A DNA stretch of 64,000 nt, from contig NZ_QKYU01000011.1 in the NCBI RefSeq assembly GCF_003253705.1, forward strand, positions 62,001 through 126,000. The letters run 5' to 3'. Each line of letters opens with the position of its first letter. Positions within the stretch are counted from its first letter, which is position 1. Position numbers and translations under genes: made by a program. Below the pieces are notes generated by a model, which was not told where the DNA came from, did not search any database, and saw only the letters and a program-made list of their open reading frames with translations. Below, in pieces: positions 1 through 8,643 of the stretch. Source of the stretch: Humitalea rosea. Its GTDB lineage: Bacteria; Pseudomonadota; Alphaproteobacteria; Acetobacterales; Acetobacteraceae.

Positions 1-2764
1 CAAATCGAACCACGCCGGCGAAATCGGCGATGTGACGCACAAGATGCCGGACTATCTGAAGCAGCGGGAGGACGCGACCGGCCGGCACTTCATCGGCATT
101 TCCACCGATGGCGCGCTCTTCCAGGCCTGGGAGTTGCGGGACGGCCGGCTGGAACCGCTCACGAGTTACAAGACCGACCCGCGCCGGCCGGAGGGTCTGC
201 TTGGCTGGCTCGCCGCCGCGGTGCTGGATCGGGACGATATGATCCCCGAGCCCCAGGCGATCGCCGATATCCTGGGCCGCAACAGCCTGACCTTCGCCCG
301 TGCCGCCGCGATCCTGGCCGAGCTTTGGACCGGGCTGTCCACCCATCCCGAGGTGAAACTGAAACGCGACCTGTGGGATGGGCTGCTGCGGGAGGTCTAT
401 GGCGATGACGTCGCCTCGGATGCGCTGTTCCTGCAACACACCTACCTCACGATCCTGGCGAAAACCATCGCCGCCGGGGTGCTGGAGGTGCCGGGCGCGG
501 ATGCGACCGCCATCCTCTCCGGCCGCGCCCTGGAGGAGCGGGGCATCCACGGCGCGGTGGAAGCCGATTTCTTCGACTGGCTGCTGGAACGGGAGGAAGG
601 CCACGATCTGGTCCGCCGCCTGGCCCGCCAAGCGGCGCGGTTCCGGCTGCGGGATGTTCAGTCGGATGTGCTGAAGGCGCTCTACGAGAGCCTGATCGAC
701 CCCGACCAGCGGCACGACCTTGGCGAATACTACACGCCGGACTGGCTGGCCGCGGCGGTGACCGAGGCCGCGGTGGAAAAACCACTGGAACAGCGGGTGC
801 TGGACCCTGCCTGCGGCTCCGGCACCTTCCTGTTCCATGCGATCCGGCGGCTGCGCGCCGCGGCACCGGATCGGACCGCTGCGGAACGGGTCGCGCTTTG
901 CACCCGACTGGTCCGAGGGCTGGATGTGCATCCGGTCGCGGTCATCATCGCCCGCGTCACCTGGCTTCTGGCGCTCGGCCCCGATGTCACGAGCCGCAGC
1001 GCGCCGCTGCATGTGCCGGTCTATCTGGGCGATGCGCTGCAATGGAACATCAGCCAGATCGGCGATGCCAAGGAGGTCCGCGTCGCGGTGCCGGGCGATC
1101 CGCCGCTGGTGGTGCCGGGCGGCTTTGCCGAAGATCAGCAGCTCTTCGATCAGGGCCTCGCCGCGCTGACGCGGGGGTTGGAACGCGACAGCACGCAAGA
1201 AGAACTGGGGCGGCAGTTGGCGCGGCTGGACGGGGCGACGCCGGAGGATGCGGCGAAGATGGCGGAGACCTATGGCCGGCTGCGTGCCCTGTTCAAGGCG
1301 CATCGGGATGGCATCTGGCCCTTCGTGCTGCGCAATCTCAGGCGACCGCTCTGGTTGTCGCGGCCGGATCAGCAGGCCGATGTGCTGCTGGGCAACCCGC
1401 CCTGGGTCGCCTTTCGCCATCTGTCGGCGCCGATGCAGCGGCGACTGCGGGAGGCATCGGAAGCCTTGAACCTCTGGGTCGGCGGGGTGCTGGCGACGCA
1501 GCAGGATCTATGCGCGCTGTTCGTGGCGCTGGGCGTGCAGCGGTATCTGCGGCCGGGCGGGCGGGTGGCGATGGTGCTGCCCTATGCCGTGCTGAATCGT
1601 CCCGCCTTTGTCGGGCTGCGCGCCGGGGATTTTCGCTCTGTCCAAATCGCCTGGGATGCGGCCTGGTCGCTGGATGAGAAGGTGCGGCCATTGTTTCCGG
1701 TGCCGGCCTGCGTGATGTTCGGCCATCGCGCACCGGCTGGGCGCCTGCCCGCGACGGTTCGGCGCTGGAGCGGCAGCCTGCCGCGCCGGGATGCGACGGC
1801 GGCCGAGGCGGCGCGGTTCGTCACATCGGTCGATGCGCCCTGGCCGCCGATGCCGACGCTGAACGGCGTCAGCCCGTATCGCGCGCGGTTCAAACAAGGC
1901 GCGACCATCGTGCCACGCCGGTTCTGGTTCGTGGAGCCGGTGGCGGCGGGCCGTCTTGGGCAGAACGCCGCGGCGCCAATGATGCAGGGCAAGGCGGGGG
2001 GGCAGGACAAGAAGCCGTGGCGCGAGTTGACCCCGCCACGCGGCCCTGTCGAGGCGCGGTTCCTCCGGCCGGTGCTGCTGGGCGAAAGCCTCGCGCCTTT
2101 TCGGGTCCTTGGGGCGTCGCTCGCGGTCTTGCCGCTGGATGACGGGGGGCATGTGCTCACGGCCCGGCAGGCCGGGCTGGACGGGTTCCCGCATCTGTCC
2201 GACTGGCTGCGAAGCTGTGAGACGCTGTGGAATGCCCATGCCAGCCGCACCGAAAGCGGCGCAACGAAGATGACCCTGGCCGCGAGCCTCGACCACATGC
2301 GGAAGCTGACGGCGCAGGTGCCGACACCGCCGTTGCGGGTTGCCTATGCCGCGTCTGGCCTTCTGCCGGCGGCCGCCGTGGTCGATGACGCGACAACGGT
2401 CGTGGAGCACGCCTGCTATTGGACCAGCGCCCGAAGCATTGGTGAAGCGCGATACCTCTGTGCGCTATTGAACAACGAACGTATTCGCGTGCTGGTCGAG
2501 CCGATGCAGCCCAAAGGCCAGGGCGGCGCGCGCCACTTCGACAATCTGATGTGGGAATTGCCGATCCCGGACTATGACCCCCGCGACCCGCTGCATATCG
2601 CCCTCGCTGGTCTGGCCGAGGAGGCCGAGCGCATCGCGGCCGCCGTGGCGCTGGTCCCTGGCGCCTATTTCACCACGCAGCGCCGCGCGATCCGCGATGC
2701 CCTGACCGCCGCCGGCCTGTCCGCGCGGCTGGATGCCGCGGTGGCCGCGATCCCGGGGCTGTAG
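1..2764 (+). CDS. Adenine-specific DNA methyltransferase of type IIG/Eco57I style, 5' end beyond the window
   Basis: The frame is open to the left edge, so the GTG at 32 is probably not the true start and the N-terminus is missing. The SAM-binding motif I (DPACGSGTFL) lies about 260 residues after that GTG. The catalytic motif IV NPPW, typical of N6-adenine (gamma-class) methylases, lies near residue 453. A YYTP motif just before motif I is also characteristic of these enzymes. The visible N-terminal stretch (HFIGISTDGALFQAWELRDG) resembles the end of the nuclease-like domain in type IIG enzymes, so a combined restriction-modification protein is plausible. The long part after NPPW would hold target recognition. 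The family assignment is firm, but the restriction activity is inferred. A methylase from a larger anti-phage cluster is the main alternative. Confidence 0.85.
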   Translation, partial: KSNHAGEIGDVTHKMPDYLKQREDATGRHFIGISTDGALFQAWELRDGRLEPLTSYKTDPRRPEGLLGWLAAAVLDRDDMIPEPQAIADILGRNSLTFARAAAILAELWTGLSTHPEVKLKRDLWDGLLREVYGDDVASDALFLQHTYLTILAKTIAAGVLEVPGADATAILSGRALEERGIHGAVEADFFDWLLEREEGHDLVRRLARQAARFRLRDVQSDVLKALYESLIDPDQRHDLGEYYTPDWLAAAVTEAAVEKPLEQRVLDPACGSGTFLFHAIRRLRAAAPDRTAAERVALCTRLVRGLDVHPVAVIIARVTWLLALGPDVTSRSAPLHVPVYLGDALQWNISQIGDAKEVRVAVPGDPPLVVPGGFAEDQQLFDQGLAALTRGLERDSTQEELGRQLARLDGATPEDAAKMAETYGRLRALFKAHRDGIWPFVLRNLRRPLWLSRPDQQADVLLGNPPWVAFRHLSAPMQRRLREASEALNLWVGGVLATQQDLCALFVALGVQRYLRPGGRVAMVLPYAVLNRPAFVGLRAGDFRSVQIAWDAAWSLDEKVRPLFPVPACVMFGHRAPAGRLPATVRRWSGSLPRRDATAAEAARFVTSVDAPWPPMPTLNGVSPYRARFKQGATIVPRRFWFVEPVAAGRLGQNAAAPMMQGKAGGQDKKPWRELTPPRGPVEARFLRPVLLGESLAPFRVLGASLAVLPLDDGGHVLTARQAGLDGFPHLSDWLRSCETLWNAHASRTESGATKMTLAASLDHMRKLTAQVPTPPLRVAYAASGLLPAAAVVDDATTVVEHACYWTSARSIGEARYLCALLNNERIRVLVEPMQPKGQGGARHFDNLMWELPIPDYDPRDPLHIALAGLAEEAERIAAAVALVPGAYFTTQRRAIRDALTAAGLSARLDAAVAAIPGL

Positions 2765-2799
2765 CCGCCCCACCAAAGCCGGCGCCAAGCGCGGCAGGT

Positions 2800-2820
2800 C
2801 CAGGAGCCGCTGGCTCCTGG
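2800..2820. terminator. Perfect hairpin between convergent genes
   Basis: A perfect 9-bp inverted repeat (CCAGGAGCC / GGCTCCTGG) with a 3-nt loop lies between the convergent methylase and glnD stops. There is no T-run, so it would act as an unusual or bidirectional terminator. Confidence 0.5.
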
Positions 2821-2866
2821 TGGGGGGAGCGCGAGGGGGGCGCGCAAAGCCCCTCTCGCAGGGCGG

Positions 2867-5809
2867 TCAGGCCGGCACGGGCACGACCGGCGCCAGCGCC
2901 TCCAACAGCGCCCCGCGCAGTTGCGCCAGCTTGCGCTCATTCTCGATCTTCAGCCCGAAGACGTCCTTCACGTAGAAGACGTCCACCGCCCGCACGCCAT
3001 AGGTGGTGATGTGCGCCGAGGAGATCTGCAGCCCCTGCTCGGTGATCGCATCGGTCACGTCATGCAGCAACCCCGGCCGGTCGCGGCCGTTCACCTCGAC
3101 CACCGTGTGGTTTGTGCTGGCGTGGTTGTCCACGACCACACGCGGCGGCACCGTCACCGCGCGCAGCCGCGCCGGTTCGCGGCGCACCTTCTGGATTTCC
3201 GCCTCCAGCCGCAGCCGCCCCGACAGCGCCTGTTCGATCAGCACCGCGAGCCTGGCCAGCCGGTGCGGCGCATCGAAGGCCCCGCCCGAGGCGTCCTGCA
3301 CCCAGAAGGTATCGAGCGCCATGCCATTGGTCATGGTGTGGATGCGCGCATCGACGATGCTCGCCCCGGCCACGGCCAGCGCGCCGGCGATGCGGCTGAA
3401 CAGCCCCGGATGGTCGCTGCACCAGACCGTCACCTCGGTCACGCCGCGAGACTCCTGCACGCGGGTACGGACGGTCAGGGGGGCCGCATCCACCTCCGCC
3501 TCATGGATCATCGCGGCGTGGCGGGCATGGGTCTCGGGGTCGAAGCTGAGCCAGTAGCCGGGGTAGCCGAGGGCGAGGAAGCTATCGACCTCCGCCTTCG
3601 GCCGGCCCTCCAGCATCGCGGCGGCGGCGGCGCGGGAACGGGCCACGCGCACATCGCGCTCCGGCACCGACAACCCGCCGGCCAGCACCTCGGCCACGCG
3701 CCAATAAAGCTCGCGCAGCAGGGTCGCCTTCCAGCCGTTCCAGACCTTCGGCCCCACGGCCCGCATATCGGCGACGGTCACCACCAGCAGCAGCCGCAGC
3801 CGCTCCGGCGATTGCACCACCTCGGCCAGATCCATGATGGTCTTGGGGTCGTCGATGTCGCGCTTGAAGGCGGTCTGGCTGATCAGCAGATGGTGCAGCA
3901 CAAGCCAGGAGACGGTCTCGGTCTCCTCGGGCGTCAGGCCGAGGCGGGGGCAGATCTCCTGCGCCATGCCGGCGCCGAGTTCGGAGTGATCGCCGCCACG
4001 GCCCTTGGCGATGTCATGCAGCAGCATCGCCACATGCAGCGCGCGCTTCGATTGGATCTGGCCGATCAGCTCGGAGGCGACGGGCGCGATCTCGCCCAGC
4101 TCGCCGCGTTCCATGCTGTCGAGCACGCCGACGGCATGGAGCGTGTGCTCCTCGACGGTATAGACGTGGTAGGTGTCGAACTGCATCAGCCCGACGATGC
4201 GCGCCCATTCGGGCAGGAAGCGCGGCAGGAAGGCGAAGGAATTCAGCATCCGCATCGAGCGGGCGGAATCCTTGCCCGTCAGCAGGTCGAGGAAGAGCGC
4301 ATTCGCTTCCGGGTCGCCACGCAGGCGCTGGGCGTCGCGGGCGTGGCGGATCATCGAGCGCTGTGCCAGCGGATGCAGTTGCAGGCCACGATCGCGCGCC
4401 GCGATCAGCAGCCGCAACATGATCGCCGGGTCCTCGCCAACCTTGCGATCGGGGGCGAAGAGCAGCTTGCCATCGGCCACCGCGATCCCCGCCGCGGTCA
4501 GCGCCGCATCCGGCGCCGCCTGCACCGCGGGCAGGCCAAGGGCGGCGCGCTCGATCGCCGGCTCCAGCAACCGGCACAGCCGCACCACCTCCCGCGCGGT
4601 GAGGAAGAGGTGCTTCATGAAGCGCTCGACGCCATCCTGCGAGCCATGGCGCGTGTAGCCCATGCGGGCCCCGACCACCGGCTGCAGGTCGAAGGTCAGG
4701 CGTTCCTCGGCGCGGCCGGTGACGTAGTGGAGGTGAAAGCGCACGGTCCAGAGGAAGTCCCAACAACGGCGGAACTGGCGGGCTTCCTGATCCGTCAGCA
4801 GCCCGCCGCCGGGCGCATCGGGGCCGACCAGGTCGGTCATGCGCTGGGCGGCGAAGGCCCAGCGCGCGAACCAGTACATGGTCTGCATGTCGCGCAGGCC
4901 GCCGCGGCCTTCCTTCAGATGCGGCTCCACCAGATAGGGGCTGTCGCCGTACCGCTTGTGCCGCGCTTTCCGCTCCGCGCGCTTGGCCGAGAGGAACTGG
5001 CCGAAGCCCCAGACCTTACGGGCGCGGGCGAAGGCATCCTGGAAGCGGACGAAGATCGCCGGGTCCCCGGCCAAGTGCCGCGCATCGACCAGCGCGGTCT
5101 GGATCGTCGCATCCCCACGCGCGTCATCGACGCATTCGGTGATGGTGCGGGTCGCGTGGCCGACCTTCAGCCCCAGGTCCCACAGAAGGTAGAGCATCGC
5201 CTCCACCGCCCGCCGCCCGCGCGGCCCGAGCGGATGGTCGGACAGGAACAGCAGATCCATGTCGCTGCTGGGCGCCATCACGCCGCGGCCATAGCCGCCG
5301 GTGGCCGCCAAGGAGAAGGGCCGTTCGGAGGGGGGGGTCATCCCGGCCTCGGCCAGCGGCTGCGCGAAGCGCGGGACCGCCGCGCGCTCGGCGGGCGAGG
5401 GGTAAGAGCGGTCGGAGAAGGGCCGTTCGGGGGAGGCCGGCATCGGCTGGCCTTCCGGCGCCTCGGCCATGACGCTCGCCAGGGTCCAGGCATGGGCACC
5501 GCGCGCGACGCCATCCATCAGCGCGGCAAGCCAGCGCGCCGCCGCCAGGCCCGAGAGGTGGTGCGCCTCGAACTCCTGCTGCACGCGGCCCTGGATGCGG
5601 GACAAATGGCGGCGCAGCACCGTCAGCGCCACCTCTCGCCCCACGGGACGGCCGCCTGGAAGCAGGTCGGCCAGAGGGTCACCGAAGCTTGGTTGGCTTG
5701 GCGTATTGGGGACGTGCGGTACCGGGCTGGCCTCGCCATCTGGCGAAGCGTCGCGGCCAGTCCGCGAGGGGGCGTCGTCTCCGCCCCACGCGGGAAGATC
5801 AGCGGTCAT
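2867..5809 (-). CDS. glnD: Bifunctional [protein-PII] uridylyltransferase / uridylyl-removing enzyme
   Basis: GlnD senses glutamine and adds or removes UMP on PII proteins, setting nitrogen assimilation. The nucleotidyltransferase motif GGYGRG followed by SDMDLLFL starts near residue 171. The HD phosphohydrolase motif (LLHDIAKGRGGDHSE) lies near 597, and two C-terminal ACT domains start near 790 and 900. The length of 980 residues is slightly above the usual 900-950. Part of the excess is a 34-residue segment just before the nucleotidyltransferase motif, bounded by repeated ERPFS. The gene lies 67 bp downstream of mutS on the same strand and ends convergent to the methylase. Confidence 0.97.
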   Translation of the reverse strand: MTADLPAWGGDDAPSRTGRDASPDGEASPVPHVPNTPSQPSFGDPLADLLPGGRPVGREVALTVLRRHLSRIQGRVQQEFEAHHLSGLAAARWLAALMDGVARGAHAWTLASVMAEAPEGQPMPASPERPFSDRSYPSPAERAAVPRFAQPLAEAGMTPPSERPFSLAATGGYGRGVMAPSSDMDLLFLSDHPLGPRGRRAVEAMLYLLWDLGLKVGHATRTITECVDDARGDATIQTALVDARHLAGDPAIFVRFQDAFARARKVWGFGQFLSAKRAERKARHKRYGDSPYLVEPHLKEGRGGLRDMQTMYWFARWAFAAQRMTDLVGPDAPGGGLLTDQEARQFRRCWDFLWTVRFHLHYVTGRAEERLTFDLQPVVGARMGYTRHGSQDGVERFMKHLFLTAREVVRLCRLLEPAIERAALGLPAVQAAPDAALTAAGIAVADGKLLFAPDRKVGEDPAIMLRLLIAARDRGLQLHPLAQRSMIRHARDAQRLRGDPEANALFLDLLTGKDSARSMRMLNSFAFLPRFLPEWARIVGLMQFDTYHVYTVEEHTLHAVGVLDSMERGELGEIAPVASELIGQIQSKRALHVAMLLHDIAKGRGGDHSELGAGMAQEICPRLGLTPEETETVSWLVLHHLLISQTAFKRDIDDPKTIMDLAEVVQSPERLRLLLVVTVADMRAVGPKVWNGWKATLLRELYWRVAEVLAGGLSVPERDVRVARSRAAAAAMLEGRPKAEVDSFLALGYPGYWLSFDPETHARHAAMIHEAEVDAAPLTVRTRVQESRGVTEVTVWCSDHPGLFSRIAGALAVAGASIVDARIHTMTNGMALDTFWVQDASGGAFDAPHRLARLAVLIEQALSGRLRLEAEIQKVRREPARLRAVTVPPRVVVDNHASTNHTVVEVNGRDRPGLLHDVTDAITEQGLQISSAHITTYGVRAVDVFYVKDVFGLKIENERKLAQLRGALLEALAPVVPVPA
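5312..5430. repeat. 17-bp direct repeats bounding an in-frame insertion in glnD
   Basis: The 17-bp sequence GGAGAAGGGCCGTTCGG occurs at 5312-5328 and again at 5414-5430. The period is 102 bp, exactly 34 codons, so the reading frame of glnD is kept. The segment encodes a Pro/Ser/Glu-rich stretch immediately before the nucleotidyltransferase motif, where other GlnD proteins are not known to need one. Confidence 0.7.
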
Positions 5810-5876
5810 CCGGATGACGATATGGCATCGCAGCGCGGCATGACAGCGGCTTACACCATCATTTCTCGACGATCTC

Positions 5877-8513
5877 TCATGGGACTGGCGTCGGCCTCAG
5901 CGCTTTGAGGGTGTAAATGGCCTCCAACGCCTCCCGTGGGGCGAGCGTATCGGGATCCAACGCGTCTAGCGCGGCGAGCAAAGGGTCCGGACTCGCCGTG
6001 GGTGGTGGCGGCGCGAAGAGCGGCAACTCCTCCGCGAGTGGGGTCAGCCCCCTCGCGCGTTGCTCCAGGGCCTTCAACACCGACTCGGCCCGCGCCAGGG
6101 TCGCGCGCGGCACGCCGGCGAGCCGCGCGACATGCAGCCCCCAGGAGCGTTCGGCGGCCCCGGGCGCCACGCTGTGCTGGAACACCACCTGGCCGCGATG
6201 CTCGCGCACCTGCATCGCCGCCGGGGCCAGCTCCGGCAGGCGGCCCGCAAGCGCGGTGAGTTCATGGAAATGCGTGGCGAAGATCGCCCGCGCGCGGATG
6301 CGGTCATGCAGCGCCTCCAGCACCGCCCAGGCGATGGCCAGCCCGTCCCAGGTCGCGGTGCCGCGGCCGACCTCGTCCAGCACCACGAAGCTGCGCGGCC
6401 CCGCCTGATGCAGGATGGCGGCGGTCTCGGTCATCTCGACCATGAAGGTGCTGCGGCCGCCGGCCAGGTCGTCGGCCGCGCCCACCCGGCTGAACAGCCG
6501 GTCCACGATGCCGAGCCGGGCCTCGGTGGCGGGCACGAACATCCCCGCCTGGGCCAGCACCACGATCAGCGCGTTCTGCCGCAGATAGGTGGACTTGCCC
6601 GCCATATTCGGCCCCGTCAGCAGGCAGAGCCGCCGCCCAGGAGACAGGTCGCAGTCATTCGGCACGAAGGCCGGCCCCTTGGCGCGGGCCAGGGCCGCCT
6701 CCACCACCGGATGCCGCCCGCCAAGCACGCAGAAATCGGTGCGCCCGGTCATGACCGGGCGGCACCAGCCACGGGCGGCGGCCATCTCGGCGGCGGCGGC
6801 CTCGACATCCAGTGCCGCGAGGGCAGCGGCCAGGGCCCAGATCGGCTCGGCCGCAGCCAGCACCCGCTCGCGCAAGGCTCGCAGCACCAGCGCCTCCCGC
6901 CGCGCCGCCTCGGCACCGGCCTCCGACAAGCGGCGGTCCAGGGCCGCGAGGGCGGTGCAGGTGAAGCGCACGGCACTGGCCATGGTCTGGCGATGGATGG
7001 GGGCATAGCCCTCGGCGGTCTTCGGCGGCGCCCGCAGCAGGGTTTCCGCCACCGCCGCCGGGGCCTCGGCCAGATAGCCGAACTGCTGGTGATGCCGGAT
7101 CTTGAGGCTGGCGATGCCCCAGGCCTGGGCGAGGTCCATCTGCATCGCGGCGATCGCACCCCGCGCATCGTCCCGCAGGCGCCGCAGCGCATCCAGCTCG
7201 CCATCATAGCCCGGGGCGATGCTGCCGGGATCATCCAGGCGCGGCGGCAAGGTCGCGGCCAAGGCGGCATCCAGCCCCAGATCCGGGGCGGCGCCGAGGC
7301 GGCCGCGCGCCGCCGCCAGCAAAGCGGGCAGCGGCGCCGCCCCCTCCGGGTCCAGCCCGCCGCCGATCCCCGGCCGCTGGCTCAGCGCCGCCTCCGCCTG
7401 CCCCGCGCGACCAATGCCATCGCGGATGGCGGCGAGGTCGCGGGGGGAGAAGCGGTCGAGCGCGATGCGGCCGATGGCGCGGGCCATGTCCGGCGCGCCT
7501 TTCAGGGCCTCCCGCAACAGCCGTCGTGCCGGTGGGGCGGCGAGCAGCCAGGCGACCGCGTCATGCCGCGCCTCGATCGCGGCCAGGCTGGTCAGCGGCG
7601 AGGCGAGGCGCCCGGCCAGTTCCCGCGCCCCGGCGGCGGTCAGGGTCCGGTCCACCGCCGCCAGCAGGCAGTCGCGCGGGGTGCCGCGCTCGCTATGGGT
7701 GATCTCCAGCGATTTGCGGGTGGCGGCATCCATGGCCAGCACCTCTTGCCCGCCCTGGGGGTCGGGCGGCAGCAGCCGCGGCATCCGCCCGCCCTGGCTG
7801 GCGGCGGCATAGTCGGCGGCCATGGCGGCGGCGGCGATCTCGCCCTCCGAAAAACTGCCGAAGCCATCCAGGGTGGCGACGCCCAGCAGCCTCGCCAGAT
7901 GCGCAGCCGGGGCGCTAGGCGGGATCGCCGGCCGGGCATCCTCGCGCGCCAAAACCACGCCGGGGCCGGCCAGCACCTCGGCGGGATCGATGCGCGCCAA
8001 CAAGGCACCGAGGCCATCCGCCCCCACCGCCTCGGTGCAGAAGGCGCCGGTGGAGACATCGAGCCAGGCGGCACCAAAACCCTCGCCATCCGCGACCACC
8101 GCCATCAGCCAGGCCGGGCGGCCGCCATCCAGCAGCGCCTCCTCCGTCACCGTGCCGGGGGTGATGAGGCGGACGACCTCGCGCCGGATGGTGGGCGCGC
8201 GCCGCTTCTTGGACTCCTCAAGCGATTCCATCTGGTCGCAGATCGCGACCCGGAAGCCGCGGCGGATCAGCCGCGCGAGATAGGCCTCGGCCGCGTGATG
8301 CGGCACGCCGGCCATCGGGATCGGCTTGCCGCCATGCTCGCCGCGATGCGCGACCGCGAGGTCCAGCGCCTCGGCCACCGCATGGGCGTCCTCGAAGAAC
8401 ATTTCGTAGAAATCGCCCATGCGGAAGAACAGCAGCGCATCCGGATGCGCGGCCTTGGCCGCGAACCATTGCGCCATCGCCGGCGTCGCACCTGTCGCAT
8501 CATGAGCATCCAT
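5877..8513 (-). CDS. mutS: DNA mismatch repair protein MutS
   Basis: MutS recognises mispaired bases and recruits MutL using ATP. The mismatch-binding Phe-x-Glu appears in MGDFYEMF near the N-terminus. The Walker A loop TGPNMAGKST lies near residue 630 and the Walker B/signature VLDEVGRGTATWDG near 708. The length of 878 residues is normal for the family. It starts at ATG 8513 and is followed by glnD after 67 bp, a pairing seen in other alphaproteobacteria, so the two may be cotranscribed. The divergent neighbour is malic enzyme, with about 130 bp of shared upstream sequence. Confidence 0.98.
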   Translation of the reverse strand: MDAHDATGATPAMAQWFAAKAAHPDALLFFRMGDFYEMFFEDAHAVAEALDLAVAHRGEHGGKPIPMAGVPHHAAEAYLARLIRRGFRVAICDQMESLEESKKRRAPTIRREVVRLITPGTVTEEALLDGGRPAWLMAVVADGEGFGAAWLDVSTGAFCTEAVGADGLGALLARIDPAEVLAGPGVVLAREDARPAIPPSAPAAHLARLLGVATLDGFGSFSEGEIAAAAMAADYAAASQGGRMPRLLPPDPQGGQEVLAMDAATRKSLEITHSERGTPRDCLLAAVDRTLTAAGARELAGRLASPLTSLAAIEARHDAVAWLLAAPPARRLLREALKGAPDMARAIGRIALDRFSPRDLAAIRDGIGRAGQAEAALSQRPGIGGGLDPEGAAPLPALLAAARGRLGAAPDLGLDAALAATLPPRLDDPGSIAPGYDGELDALRRLRDDARGAIAAMQMDLAQAWGIASLKIRHHQQFGYLAEAPAAVAETLLRAPPKTAEGYAPIHRQTMASAVRFTCTALAALDRRLSEAGAEAARREALVLRALRERVLAAAEPIWALAAALAALDVEAAAAEMAAARGWCRPVMTGRTDFCVLGGRHPVVEAALARAKGPAFVPNDCDLSPGRRLCLLTGPNMAGKSTYLRQNALIVVLAQAGMFVPATEARLGIVDRLFSRVGAADDLAGGRSTFMVEMTETAAILHQAGPRSFVVLDEVGRGTATWDGLAIAWAVLEALHDRIRARAIFATHFHELTALAGRLPELAPAAMQVREHRGQVVFQHSVAPGAAERSWGLHVARLAGVPRATLARAESVLKALEQRARGLTPLAEELPLFAPPPPTASPDPLLAALDALDPDTLAPREALEAIYTLKALRPTPVP

Positions 8514-8643
8514 GCGGCACTTCTAGAACAGCCACCGCGCGAGCACGATATCGCCGCCGGTTCTACCGCACCCGCGAAGCGGCCGTCTTGCGGGTCCTTT
8601 CGGTTCCTCCATGATGGCGGCAACCGAGGGAATAGACGTCGCC

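Noticed and set aside
2921-5908. Very long open frame on the + strand opposite glnD
   Set aside because: It is antisense to a clear glnD, has His/Arg/Gln-rich low-complexity composition and shows no domain. High GC leaves such frames open.
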